From Pomacea canaliculata (lineage: Eukaryota > Mollusca > Gastropoda > Architaenioglossa > Ampullariidae): a stretch of 64,000 nucleotides of DNA. How positions within the stretch are numbered: the stretch's first letter is position 1; each line of letters begins with the position of its first letter. The DNA lies in NCBI RefSeq assembly GCF_003073045.1, contig NC_037595.1:4886227-4950226 (forward strand), read 5' to 3'. Below the pieces are notes generated by a model that saw only the letters and a list, made by a program, of their open reading frames with translations, did not search any database and was not told the DNA's origin. The translations under genes and the position numbers were made by a program. Shown here one piece after another: positions 24,009-37,225 of the stretch.

Positions 24009-24248
24009 GACAACACCTGACTTTCGTTCAACTACGGGAATGTTTTATGAGCATTACTAATAATGTGACCTTTTATGTACAATAGACTCATCATGGGCAA
24101 ATAAAACAATATCAACTCTCACACTTTTTTCGATTTATTTTCATGTTCTGATTTGAGTGAGCGGTTGTCATTGAGAGTCTTTACATTATGATATTATTTC
24201 TTGTTCGAGAACTGTCTAGATTTCTGTACATGAGTGTGGCTTTCTTAC

Positions 24249-24297
24249 CAGCCACCACATTCCCCAAGGAGACTGTCACCAAGAATATGAACAGCAT
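24249..24297 (-). CDS. Second orphan signal-peptide exon on the minus strand
   Basis: Minus-strand reading gives MLFIFLVTVSLGNVVAG, phase 1, then a GTAAGA donor and intron sequence like that of units 4, 6 and 8. Open sequence continues upstream without a splice site. As at 16730-16784 it sits directly behind a type I 3' end and has no downstream exon 2 in the window. Confidence 0.5.
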
Positions 24298-24559
24298 GAG
24301 GTAGGACAGTACACTAGTCTTCAGTCCTTGGGATCTGGTGAAGACACTCAGAACCAGTTTCTGCCTCGGCGCCACCTGGCGGCATTTCGGATCGGTAGAG
24401 GTGTCGAGAGTGTTATCAGCCCGAGGCAACGGCAACCGCAACCGCAACCTCTGACCATCTTCGCTTGCTCTTTGAACAGAGTGAAGAGTGGAGCAGCCTT
24501 TGGAGGAGTAATAATTGAGTGCTTCTATCGCGCAGCATGACAACCACAGCAGTCACACT

Positions 24560-25900
24560 GCGCCGACCTCGGATAATAAAGAAATGACATTAAAAATACT
24601 GAGTCACTAACATGCCGACACTAGACACATTCAGCCACTGAACCACAGGTTAAAGACTGTACAGGTCATGGAAGTTAAATTGAGACATTAAGTGTTAAAA
24701 AATACAATAAGCAAATAAAATACTGTAGAACTGAACTGAGCAGTAGAAACAATTTTGCCCCGTTTCCTTATAAAGACCCAATAAGAAGAATAATTCTGTC
24801 TGTGAGTGCGTTGCTTGGATACAACCTGGACCGACTGTGTCTTCAGCACGGAGCTCGCAACAAACGGTCGCGTGTTTGGAGCTTGCTGTGTAGTATGTCA
24901 CTGGCGCCATTTTGGTAGCTCATATGACCCCTTCGGCATTCGTTGAAATTTTTTAGAAAGTCATGGAAAAGCTGGGGAATATATTTATAGTATGCCTTTT
25001 ACCAAAGCGGTCAAGGATGCTCACAACGAGGGCGAATTGCTCGCTAGCATTTTAGTTTTTACATCTCTATTTCTCATATCAACTTCACGGCTAGTTCAGT
25101 TCATAGTATTGTTATGGTTATCGTCTACACTAGTAGACCTGTAAACATCATGCCGTGTACTTGTTTGTGTTGTTCTTGTGTATTTACTTGGACTTCAGGT
25201 GCACTTAGCTATCAAGATGGCGCGCCTCCTCTATGGTGTACAGTCGTATCTCCTTTCACTCTTCACTTCTTCGGCTACCTTCCACCTTCACATTTCCAGC
25301 TTTCCTACTGAAAATTTGGAAAATCGCTACTCGGCTGTTTACGAAAAGAGAAAGCGAAAGAAAGGAAGGAGAGGAGGAGTTTTGGGCTGGCTGAGGAAAT
25401 TCGACCTTAACGACAGACGTAGATATCCACTTCTACTGTTTGTGTCTGCTTTCTAATGTCACGTGTCAGATGCCTGCAGGAGTTCAGAGAAACGTGTGTC
25501 CTTGCTTTACGCGAAACTTGACTGAGACTGACAATTATCCCATTCGAGTGGACAGAGTTGATCTCAGTAAATCACAGGTTACTCAATGAAAAATCCGTCC
25601 ATTTAGCTGCAGATGTCAAGCACGTGGCCGCTAACCATCTGTATGTTCATGATGTCACTCATAAATAAATAAATTGGTGAGTCAATAGGGAGCACAGTTT
25701 TTGCCTGGTGACGTAGCTTATACTGTGGACTGTTGTACGAACAAAAGATATTTCCCACATTACTGAGATCAACTCAATTTTTTTATTAATTCAGACAGTA
25801 GTTTGATCCCAGGGGAATGCTTGATATCTTTGCTAGTGTGAACATTTGTGAACGGTATCTTAATTTATGTGCATGGGTGACTAAACATTCTTTGCTCCGT
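24560..25900. other. Intergenic region without recognised genes
   Basis: I see no family exon, splice-phase-consistent gene or transposon ends here. Open frames are short and lack splice context. From about 25919 a block matching 8290-8345 and the following CT-rich stretch begins. Confidence 0.4.
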
Positions 25901-26482
25901 TCAACTTTTGTTTTTTGTCTTTCAGACCAGCGTACTCATCAAGACTTGAATGAAGTCAATAAATAAATACCTAAATATCACAAAGGACACCGACAGAAAA
26001 GTCATCCAGGTTTTTATTCTGTCCTTCTCTCTCTCTCTCTCTCTCTCTCTCCCTCTCTCTCCCTCCCTGCCACACTTACAACATCTTTCGTCTCCCTCCA
26101 GTTCTAACATTCACACCCAACTTTCCTTTGAGCACAGAGGGGGAGTGGAAGCTACCTTCTGAATGTTCCACGTGTTGGCCAGCTCGTCTGTCTTGATGAT
26201 ATTGTCTTAACTGACAACAATGTTACATTTTTCTGAGTATTTACCCCAAACGTCAACATTGGTCGCGGGAAATTGGGTATGAGGGAGATAAATAGGATTT
26301 AACTCCTCCCGCCTTCCAAAGACCTTTTAGAACGCACACCACTTTAGAGGGTTACGAACACAGCTGACAGAGCTCATGATATATGAACAAATGAGTAACA
26401 GATTTCTTTGATCTGAGGTAGAAACTGTGACACGAAAGCAAGTTGCATATTTTTGTTTTGTCAGAGTAAGGGCTCACAGGAC

Positions 26483-26490
26483 TATATAAG
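26483..26490 (+). promoter_or_regulatory. TATA box of unit 8
   Basis: TATATAAG with the flanks seen before units 4 and 6. Confidence 0.65.
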
Positions 26491-26583
26491 TTGTGTGATC
26501 AGACGACCCGCCATCAGGCGCCGAGGCAGAAACTTCTGAGTGACACCGTCTGCACCAGATCCCAAGGACTGAAGACCAGCGCA

Positions 26584-29419
26584 ATGTCCATCGCCATGTT
26601 GTTCATACTCCTGGTGACAGTCTCCCTGGGGAACGTCCTGGCTGGTAAGAATACCACACTCATGTACATAAACATTGTTTCACAACAAGAAATAATACCA
26701 TAATGTACAGATGGTAAGTCAGGTAACAAATTCTCTTGAAAGTCGACAAAGTAAAAGTGATGAGCACAGAATATAGGGAATAATAGATGCTGCTGTTTGG
26801 TTATGGTACAGGACAAACCTGTTGAAATTATTCATATGTTTAGGCATCTATGTATTTGATTATCAGTTAGTATGGGACGTGAACACTGAATATGGTGTTA
26901 CACGTGGTCATCAGTGATTTTGCTTATTACTACATTATTAGAAGTGCTGGAGGGGGCACGGGAGATTGTCAGGGCAGCAGGTAGCCGTCGTTGACATCGC
27001 AAACGCCATGAAGGTGTATGTCAGAGAGTCTTTGATCATTATTACCAGTTTAATACATGTTTTTCAGTAATCTCTCTCACACACACACACAGAGATACTC
27101 AATCATACGCATACTAGTGAGAAAAGGAAAAGCACACATTTTAATAATAAAAGAACAAAAGCAAATTTTAAAAACTAGCAAAAGAAAAAAACTCCTAATG
27201 AACAAAACACATTGTGTCCCCACCCCACCCCCCCAAAAAAAAAAACCGAAAACAAATATAATAATAAAAATAAACAAAAATAATAAGCAACCCTAAACAA
27301 GAAAGAAAAAAAAAAGAAAAGTAGCAGTCAGATAATAAGGAATGAAAGAGGACCGGAAGAGTAATCAATTCTGTTTAACGACGTCCGCAGGATGCCAATT
27401 ATTGGACCAAAAAATATACAAGACTTTCTTCACTTAATAGTGAGATTACTTCCAAACCAATGACAATAAATCACACATTTTCAGAAATACTTTTCCCTTT
27501 AGCAGCTGATATAATCTGTGACAGTCTTTCCTTCTTGGCGGTGGCTAAAAACTTTTTTTGTGCTCGTGACAACGACCACGCCATGTCTCTAGACTGAAGA
27601 CGCCTACACTGCCCATAGTCATACTGCTACTCCTGGTGGTACTTTCCCCTGGGAGTATGCTCGCTGGCAACTAAAGCCACGTATACCTTCATATACATTC
27701 ATCATAGTTTGCGAAATCTTTGACATACAACGACAAGTTCGTAGTCGACTAACAATGGACAAGATAGAACTGTGTGACTGGAGGATGTTTGCTCTATCAA
27801 CTCGTTGTCAAACAAAGAGCGTCCAGAAATGAACTCATTTGAGTTAAAACATTTCTTTTTATTCATGTCTAACCTTTAGTCTTTACTTAAAAGAAGTGTT
27901 ACGTTTGATCTGCAAAGATAGTATGTTGATACAATATCCACGGCTATAGTGTACCATATGACAAACTTAATGTTGTCAATGTGCAGATGAGCCGACATAC
28001 CCATTCCCAGTGAACTGTGAACAACCCAGGCACTGTATACAAAATCAGATTCCTTACTGCATCATAGGGTGGAATGATCCGGTGTATGGACATTGTGAGA
28101 TACAGGACGCCATATGCGAGTAAGTTTCGTTTCTCTCTCTCTCTTCTTCTTCTTCTTTATCTTCCATCACCTACGTAATCACTTTCCTTTTTTCCTTATT
28201 GTTCATAGTCAGTTTCAGTAGAAGCTTTCTTGTTAACTGAATTCTTTAATGTTTGTAATAACGCTTATAGTAGTTATTTGCTATTTGTTGAAGATTTTTC
28301 TTTGTAAAAGAAATCAAGGTAAGGAGTGTTAGTACGGATACTTTATTTTAGGATAGCTTCTCAAGTAGGCACTCAATACTAAAATGATGGATCCTTTCTA
28401 CATTAGTCTCCTTGCCACCAGTAAATAGATGCATACCACCTAACTTCAATATACTTATGGAAACTGTTTGCGTTTACATGTACACAATATCTATACGTAT
28501 CATGTTAACAGTCCGATCCATTATAAATAAATAGTTGGACACACTTTTTTCCATCCTCATCCAAAATAAACATTTCAGTTCACTTCAATTATGCCAAAAC
28601 AGTTGCATGTGTCTTAGTCCATACATCTTTGACTTGTTAGCTTGGTTATTCGTTGCCTTAGTAATATGTACCAATTTAAAAAGGGTCCCTTGAGTGTTAA
28701 GTTTTCATTTTTTAGAAATTAAGAAGTTAAAATTAATCTCAAGGCCACCATGGACCAACGCAGAATTGCCGACTCTGGCCACGTGATCAGTAGATTCGTA
28801 GTGTGGTGCAGATCTTTAAAAATGTACAGCAATTGGTGAGATTGCGTGGTGAATTCTATACTAAACTGTGTAGATCAGTGTAGAGGAAGTCTCAAACGAG
28901 GATGACAGAGTTCAGAAATCCCACAACCACAAAGGTGACAAATGCACGGCAGAAATTACAAGATTTAAATAGCGCCACCAGAAATGACCAGCAATGTCTG
29001 CCAACTACAGACGGTACATGTCTTCTGAAGAATGAAGAAAGTAGAAGATCCTTTCTGCACAAAACTCCTATTGTGTAAAGAGAAGCTAATCTGGAATAGT
29101 TAATAAAGCAACACAAGACCATCTTTTAGCGTAACTGGCAATTAAAAAAATAGTCTTCAAGTCCAGCTGATAGTCAAAGAAAAAATAAACTTAATAAAAT
29201 GCTGGTCTCTCTCTAACCCTCTTTCAAGTGCTGCAGGTGTTTGACTTCATTGCTTTGATTACAGTGGCGAGGAGTTTGACCCCAGCAACAGCTGCCTTCT
29301 TCGATAAGCTGTCATGGACCAGGTACCGGCCGACCGACTCGATAGTTTTCGACTTTCATCCAGTTTCACTTTTTCCTAGAAACGCCGTGTTTCATGTCAG
29401 CAACAGCTGCATAGAGTGA
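26584..29419 (+). CDS. Kazal-like secreted protein, unit 8, reduced to one domain
   Basis: Exons: 26584-26644 (signal peptide ending VTVSLGNVLAG), 27987-28119 (loop CIQNQIPYC, signature PVYGHC) and 29380-29419 (ENAVFHVSNSCIE-stop). Exon 3 is reduced to a stump at 29265-29338 that runs directly into the end of intron 3. Since exon 3 is a phase 2-2 exon, skipping the stump joins exon 2 to exon 4 in frame and gives a 77-residue protein with one complete six-cysteine domain. Using the stump instead gives DGEEFDPSNSC then LLR and a stop at 29305-29307, which also keeps six cysteines. Polyadenylation signal at 29515-29520. A decayed exon 1B (27624-27666) has lost its ATG and has a GC donor. Confidence 0.6.
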
Positions 29420-29955
29420 GACAAGTCTCTCCTCTCGTCAAACATGTGCACTTTTTTTGTTGTTGTTTATTTATTCTCCTTACTGATAATGCGACCTTTG
29501 ATTCTCTTTCGACTAATAAAGTGGAAATGAAACTATATAGGCTCTCCTATTTTTTTTTCTCAAAGCACGATTAATTTATTTAAAATTAAGTGATTAGCTG
29601 TCACTGAAAGTCTGTCAAGAAGTGTGTCGATGCAATAAAAAGACTGATCTAGAGGTGTCCCAGTACTATCCGTACGCGCGCGTGTGCGTCGGGGGAACAG
29701 AGAGAGATGACAATTCATCACACACGTCAACACTCAACCGTAAAGTTGACACAACAGCCTCCTCATCCTGTTGGGCATGACTGCAGTCACACAGTCCACT
29801 GTATGTATGGTTAACTGGTTATGAGATAGTGTTCTGCGCTATTCCCATTGGTTGTTTTTCAGAGAAAGGTGTCTTTACATTTAAATTGGCTGAAAATACC
29901 CGCGACTTTCATAATCAGAAATTAGTAAACGTTCGTTCAACCTCACTGTACGCGC

Positions 29956-30067
<112 letters not shown>

Positions 30068-30109
30068 ATGCACGAACGCGCACGAATACACACACACACA
30101 CACACACAA

Positions 30110-32260
30110 TAATACTTTTCTTACTTCATTTACCAAACATTTCTTACTTTGTTTAGACATTTTCGTTCTTCATTTTTTCAAAAATCAGCAATGATAAATA
30201 TAAGTTTTTTGAGATGAAAATATGTGACCACATAGGCTAAATTAAAAAAGATTTTAAATAAGTTTTGGCTGTTGATTGAAGGTTGCCTATTCCATATTGC
30301 TAAGAGCTATATATCTTTCAACTTTCATTTTTTTGGTACAATTATTGAAGGATTACAAAAATACTTGAAGTATTTGTACCAAACTTTGTTTATGTAACTT
30401 TGTCATTCTTAATTTGTCGGTTACTTTACTAACTAAAGCTATCCTCACAGTAGAGGAATAAGATGAGTTAAACGATAAATTTGTGGTCGTTTACATGCCT
30501 ATATTTATTATTAATTCCATTTCCTGTCTTAAAAAATTAAACATGTGTAATTTTAAAAACGGGTGTTTGATGGGTTATTTTTCTTGATTACAAGCAGCCC
30601 ATACATTATTAATTAAAATTTATATTTCGTTTAAAATAATATTTGTATCCAATAATCTATGAACAAATCTTAGCTGCTAAATGGTTTACAATTCTTTAAA
30701 AGACAAATTATTGCAATATTAATTCATTAATTAATGCCATGCTGGCAAATGTTTCCATCGTTTTTTCTTTACACATATCACGACGGTTACCTGATTCGCT
30801 ATGTAAAAATAACCTTAACAGACGATTGTTCTGCTTTTGTGAACATTGACCGGTGCAACAAAAGGTCAAACAGCATGTGACTTATTACAAACTGCATTTA
30901 TCCTAGTTAAGATGGAGATTTTAGTTTCACCAATGCACTGTCATTAAGGTGCAATCATAACTTGCTCGGGGCTCGTGTGGTTGGATGCATTTCAGAGTTG
31001 TAGGTCCCGAGGTTAAAAGGTTATCAGGTATTGCATGAGAAAATGACGCTTCATTAATCCATGGCTCATATAAACTAGAAAAAAACTAATAAATAGAAAG
31101 CTTGCTCTATGTGAATCTGACTAACAACCATATTGAAGCATTCCATCTCAGTAATCAAAAGCGCCTGCCACTGTAATTACCAAACTATCGTGTTCACTTC
31201 AACTGGTTTATTTCTTGCGCCACTAGAATTTCAATAACGAGGCAGGTGACAGGTCAATATGTTTGTGTGACAACTTTGACATATGGAGTGGTAAAAAGGC
31301 CAAGTAATAATGTCATCAAATTCTATTAAAGCCAATGTAGTATCTTTCCAGTCAGCGGTTTCATCCATTTTCCACCTCCCCCTACCCCGGCCGGTGCGAT
31401 ATCACCAGTAGGCGAGTATATTTCTACAAAAGGCCAATAGCATACCTAAACTTTTGTAACCAAATCTAATATATGCAACACAGAGATAAAATTTAAAAAC
31501 ATTCAGGATGCAGTTTTGTTGGTCACTAATGTGAAGGACTTTCGATAGGGAGACCAGTTCTTATCTGTAAGAATTGAGTCCGGCTATGAAGATACAGGTG
31601 CTAAGAAAGGTACTAAACAGAAGACAGCTGGTAATTCCAAACAGGCCAATGAGTTATTTTGTTAGAGGTTTGGCTTTTGTAAACCCTTATTTTACAATTT
31701 AATTTTAGCCCACAGTTCATTTGTGACTAGTGATGAATCTTTAGACTTGGAAATACATACCACTCTCTTGCAGTCCTTTGTTACACAAATGATAAAGTCA
31801 GTTTAAGTTGACTACTTAATGAGGTGAGTATAAAAGATGCTATGTGTAAGATGAAATACGAGTCATTTCAAAGAGTTCGTCTCCAGCAAACTTCATGGTT
31901 TAATATACAGCCCGGCATTTAATGTACTGGGACAGTAGGGGACCATAACTCACCCACCCTACAGATGGAAGCGAGAAGAAAGGTACTAAATAGGTGAACA
32001 GGCTTAGTACTTTAAGGCTTGACATAGATTGACGACGACGACGACGACGATGATCTTATTTCATTAATTCGAATACTTTAATTTCCTACGGCATATAAAG
32101 TGAGACTGGGAGGGGGTATTAAAGAAAAAAAGAGCGTGGACAGAAATTGATGGCAAAATGGTGTGAAAGTTTTTTTTATAAACAATCAGATTTCAATATA
32201 TTCTGCACAATGACACACACATCTAATAAATAATCCTTAATATCTCCACTCATTGGGCGA
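30110..32260. other. AT-rich intergenic region
   Basis: No gene or family exon seen. At about 30965-31025 there is a weak resemblance to a tRNA-derived SINE head (a GTGTGGTTGG-like A box and GGTCCCGAGGTT before a B-box-like stretch), too degraded to call. A short CGA run lies at about 32032-32050. Confidence 0.4.
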
Positions 32261-32324
32261 CATTATTCGCAAGTGTTTTTTGGTAGTAATTTGTTCATAT
32301 TTCACACTTTGGGTGCCAAGTCTT

Positions 32325-32332
32325 TATTTAAA
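32325..32332 (+). promoter_or_regulatory. TATA-like box of unit 9
   Basis: TATTTAAA lies 91 bases before the start codon, the usual distance in this family. Confidence 0.4.
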
Positions 32333-32422
32333 GCAACTGGTAAAAGGTTCCTAGTGAAGTCTGTTCGAGTCAGTGTTAGAGACAGCTTCATACACACGTG
32401 CATACAAGTTGTTGTCTTCACC

Positions 32423-34338
32423 ATGCTGATGCTGTTTGTCGCCGTAGCCTGCCTCGGCTACCTGATGGCTGGTACATGTTCATGTATTTATTGGTGTCTG
32501 TTCCTTCTCCTTGTCTTTGTAACGCATTGATTCTTCGCCTTTGTCCCTAGCTATTTCTCTTCTTCTTGTTGTTCTAAAGATGTTTGCATCCTCTTTTAAA
32601 ACTTAAAATACAGTACACTGTTCCATCCGCCACTTTATAAGCTACCAACACTTTTCTCTGTGTGTTTGTTCTGAAGTTTACTGTTGAAATTCTCATAGTT
32701 CTGACTATATTTAACACTTAGCTTCTAGCTATATTTTATCTATAACACAGTATTCTGGTTAACAAATTAACTACATCTCCTTCATAATGTTTGTGTAATA
32801 CCGGAGGATAAAGTATTTATATATTTTTGTTTTGTATTGGTGTAGATAACTCCAATCTACCCTTCCCTTTGGACTGCGGTCCAAACGCATCGTGCACCAA
32901 TGATCAGAATCCATGGTGTATCAAGGGCGACTCGAAACCACTATTTGGACACTGCGCGATACAGGAGGCTATTTGCAAGTAAGCTTGCAATTATTATTAT
33001 CATCAATCATCATTAAATAATTCATGTTAGCCTGCTAACACTCGTTAAGTACCTTTATTCTGTACTAAGACTGCAAGACCCCACCCACAGGCTGACAGAC
33101 AGTTGAACTTATATGAAATGGAGGCTTGTTCCGTCAAGAGCAGTGGTAGTCATTGGCAAAGGCAAAGCAAAGATTTACACGAATAGAGCCAGGCCCTGAG
33201 AAGTAAGCAGCTTTAAGTACAACACTCTGTCAAAGGCTGTTCTTCAAGGTACCTTTAAGGGAGATGGACACCGCGGTGGCCAGAGAAAGAAACTCTTTAC
33301 TGAGGTGAAGCAGTGGACTGGTCACCCCGTGCCAGACCTGCTCACCATTGAACAAGACAGGTGAGTGGCGGGTCTTGTCAACTGCCAAATACGAGTAAAG
33401 GGACGAATAAATAATGCACTGACCATTGTTCACCTTGCGTCGGGATGAGGTAGTGTTCGCCCTTATCTGAATCAAACTCTGATGCTTCTCCCGACTGGTT
33501 TCTTACCTCTTCATGACTGTTCAACTCTCTTGTTTACACATAGTATATGGTTGTACCAGAAAGGTTACTTAGCCTACTTCTTAAATATGCAAATTTCCAC
33601 GTCCCCCCATACTTTACCACGTGTCACCAATGTGTAGAATTTTCTCTCGTTCAGTCTTCTTTCATTCGATATTTTTTTCGGAAACTGTCATTTTAAGTAG
33701 AAATTAATCCCACTTTCTACTGCAGTGGTGGTGAGTTGGACATGAGCAACGCCTGTCTACTCCCATATGTCATCGACTGCGAAGACCCTTATGTCTGTAA
33801 TCCCGATGAAAAAGCATGGTGTTTGGAAGGCAGCAGCGAGCCTGTATTTGGCCATTGTGGGCTACAGATAGCAATTTGCCTGGAGTATGTTCTGTTTTCT
33901 TTGAATTAGAAACTCGTGAATCCTTTTCCGTCTCCTTTCCCTGTCATCTTCCCGTATTCTTTCCGCCTAAATCCTTCTTTTCTTCGCTTTTTCTCGTTTT
34001 CGTCTTTCCGTAATAACATTTATATATTTGGTTTAGAAATATCAGTCTTATTAAATATATTATTAAAGATATGTTTGTGTTTATTTTATTTGTACAAGTA
34101 CTTCTTCGCCTAAATAAAAAAACACATATTCTGATAAAAAGCTAGCAAAATAAAATTATAATAAAATACTAAAAATATTGTCACAGAGACACGCAAGTTT
34201 AGCAAGTTAGACTAAAAATTTACTTGGCTTTTATCCGACTTGAAAACCACCAAACATCAATGTTCCCCTCACTTGTTCTTGATGCTTTATCCTAGCAACG
34301 CCGTTGTTGACTTCACCGACAGCTGCCTCGAGAAATGA
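32423..34338 (+). CDS. Two-domain Kazal-like secreted protein, unit 9
   Basis: Exons: 32423-32471, 32846-32978, 33726-33884 and 34296-34338, giving 127 residues. The signal peptide is MLMLFVAVACLGYLMAG. Domain 1 reads DCGPNASC (NAS is an N-glycosylation sequon), loop CTNDQNPWC, signature PLFGHC. Domain 2 loop is CNPDEKAWC, signature PVFGHC, with AICLE at C5. Exon 4 encodes DNAVVDFTDSCLEK. Exon 3 is 159 bases, nine shorter than in units 2-7, but still phase 2-2. Kazal P1 residues would be Asn and Pro; Pro at P1 is unfavourable for inhibition, so domain 2 may not be inhibitory. AATAAA at 34423-34428. More diverged than units 1-8 and not part of the recent duplication. Confidence 0.82.
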
Positions 34339-35405
34339 ACCCATCCTTGGATTTCGAGATGCCTGAGAATAGTCAACATCGAGTGCCATTGAAAACTGCC
34401 TGTCAGAGATTTCTTGGAAATAAATAAAAGAAGCTCTTAGTGTGTGTTTTACTGAGTTTTTGTGTATGGCTTGTTTGCTGCTTTAACAACACATAATGGA
34501 TATTACTAACCCGGTCATTGATGTGAAAACTACTTTCTCTGAGTTCCATGTCTGTTGCACCTGTAAATATGATGTGGAGCCCTGATATCGCTCATCTGTA
34601 TTTGTGAAATAGCCCACATCTAGGATTTCACAGATGATGCTGGGATACATTATTCGTGCATTCTAAAATGATCGAAGGTGGTTATAAGGTATTGAATATT
34701 TTGCAAGTAGACTGATGTACACAAGTACACAAGTACACAACGTTTCTTGAAGTACCCTGGTCATGAATTCTATAAATTTTTTGCTGAACAGAAACGTATT
34801 TGCTGCAGATAATGTAATCCCCATCAAATGTTAAACATACATTGGTGACAATCGTGTAAGATAAATAATTTTAAACTCGATTGAATCTTCTAACTCTATA
34901 ATTTATTTGATGTCCACAAAAATTACGAATATGCCACGTAGCAGCTCATTTAACCATACCGACACACAAACAGGTTTAAAAATTACATCGTCCTCACAAC
35001 ACAACAAGCTGTGGACGACAATTCACGTGTTTGTGGCCATCAGGTTTTGCTGGCAGTGACAAGACTGGACTAGTACTAAATGGAGTTGTCTAAACTGTAT
35101 CTAAACTACGGCTTTACCAAAACATCAGTTTGCATGCAGCCTCGTTCTTTTTCAGTTTTCTCTGTTTTTCTTTAATATTGGCGATTTTACTTAGTGTTTT
35201 ACTTGGTATTGCATGTACTGTATCTCAACCTTACACACACAGAGTAACACACCAGAATACGAACACGTATACACTCTATCAAACACACACACACGCAGAT
35301 ACACTGCACACCCACACCACCCACCCACACATACACATAATCATTCAGAGCAATAAAAGTAAGGATACTCATGTCCAAACGGCCAAACACCAGCACATTC
35401 TAGAA

Positions 35406-35587
35406 CAGGGGTGGGCAATTAATTTTCCCAAGGGGCCGCATGAGAAATTAGGATGGTTTTAGAGGGCCGGACTAATATAGTTAACTCAGTTTTACCCAAT
35501 ACTGTATACATAGTATATATACTGGCGGGCGGACCAGCGGATGGGCTGGTCAGAGACAGGAGGAGGGCCGGCCTTTGCCCAGGTCTG
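35406..35587. mobile_element. hAT-type MITE (family 1, copy 2)
   Basis: Reverse-oriented relative of 11443-11620. It begins CAGGGGTGGGCAATTAAT, ends TTTGCCCAGGTCTG, and is flanked by near-identical 8-bp repeats TTCTAGAA (35398-35405) and TTCTAGAG (35588-35595). Length 182 bp, non-coding. Confidence 0.88.
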
Positions 35588-36342
35588 TTCTAGAGTGTAA
35601 ACATGGTCAGTTTACATGGCAGTGCGCGACGACGCCATCATCAGTCAAAGGGACATAAGCGCTTTTGTTAGCTGTCGGGGTTCTCTTTCTTGCTTTTTCT
35701 TCGTTTCTTGCCATTTCTCTTTACATCCAAAATAAAATAAAATTTTAAAAAACTTCGACAACTCATAAGTATTTTCTTGGTGCTGTGAGGTCAGGAAATG
35801 AAAATTATTAAGCTTGTCAATGGCTAGTGACTATGGCAACAACAAAAAAAAAAAAAGCAAAACAAAACAAACAATCAAGATATATATATAGCATAATAGT
35901 GTTACTGACAGAAAACTGTTATGAAGCGCGTGCTGAGTTTTCTCTATTCTCTGACATCAACAACAGGTGAATTAATGTCACTGGTATTATATCTTAATGT
36001 TTTTGGTTTTCTTTGTTTTTTTTTCGTTGATTTTTTTTTTTTTCTTTCAATGGTATTGCACATTTTTTATATAGTCCCAGACTTGGTCATTATGGTGCTC
36101 AATAAAATTCAATTCAGGACTTAGCGGCACACATTCTAATCCTGAGTCTGAGATTCACCACCCGTAGTGAAAACTTGTACTGCAACAGCAGAGGCCCCCC
36201 TCTGAGGGCACTGACACCTTGCACGTGTACACCCACAGAGAGAGAGAGAGCGCGCGCCTCGTTATTTTTCAGCTTTTTTTTGGTTTGTTTTTCTAATATT
36301 GGTGAATTTAGTGTTTCAATTCGTATTTATTTATTGTTCCTT

Positions 36343-36345
<3 letters not shown>

Positions 36346-36425
<80 letters not shown>
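36346..36425. repeat. CA microsatellite
   Basis: About 80 bases of CA with one CG interruption near the right end. Confidence 0.96.
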
Positions 36426-37150
36426 TTAGAAAAACAGTTTTGATAGAGGAAAAACAGGTGTACACAAATCCTTCATTACATTACAGAGAGAGTAAGAATT
36501 GTCACCAGAAATACACACTCGATGCTCTACATTCGAGAACATTCACGCAGCGACAAATCGTCTCGACATTTACAGGACTGGAAACTGCAAACATGACCTT
36601 CATGGCCTTAGATTCTTGATACTTGTATACTCATGATCTTTCTGCAGTTCAAGTGGTGCTTCTGGGGCAAAGCCTCACCTTCGGTGACACTTTCGTTGTC
36701 TCTCAATTACGGTTAAAAAGTCAAGGCAGTTTATACGGGTTCAGGCCGTTTGTGTGCCAAAGGCGGACGATTGAACATGGTTGTAATGTTGATAGCTGTT
36801 ATATTGCCCGTGTGGAGCATCCATTACAGGTACACACCCTTTGACAGATCAGCATACATTATTATAGCAAAAACATGATCTAAACATACATTTAATAAGG
36901 TCTCCTACTGGTTCCAAATAGAGGCAATGTCTTAGATGACGAATGCACAAAAGATTGGTGTCCCAACTGTTGACTGAGACAGAAGGGCGACAATCTCTCA
37001 CGGGTGGCACCAACACACGGGAAGTGAAAGAAAAAAAAGACAAAACACAATTGCTCTGCTTGTAATAGTTATAATAGTAATAGCTACCATTGGTAAGGTC
37101 GCTGGATGCTGATGTAGCTGGCTAACATCCTCTTGAACATGGTGAAACAC

Positions 37151-37158
37151 TATATAAG
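37151..37158 (+). promoter_or_regulatory. TATA box of unit 10
   Basis: TATATAAG lies 75 bases before the start codon. Confidence 0.6.
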
Positions 37159-37225
37159 CTGAAACAGTTGCGGCCACCTCCTGTGTGTGGAAGTTATGGA
37201 GTTGTAAAACATCTTTGTTACGGTC

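Larger units (their letters stand above)
34450..37140. other. Intergenic region with a MITE and microsatellites
   Basis: Apart from the MITE (35406-35587) and CA repeats (about 35234-35340 degenerate, 36346-36425 pure) I find no supported gene. Several short open frames exist but none has splice context or recognisable residues. Confidence 0.45.

Noticed and set aside
30965-31025. tRNA-derived SINE head
   Set aside because: Only weak A-box and B-box resemblance in one copy, no second copy or tail seen.
32031-32050. CGA trinucleotide run as a regulatory element
   Set aside because: A short microsatellite with nothing to tie it to a gene.
33230-33475. Minus-strand frame inside intron 2 of unit 9
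   Set aside because: No splice context, no conservation in other units, and contained in an intron of a well-supported gene.
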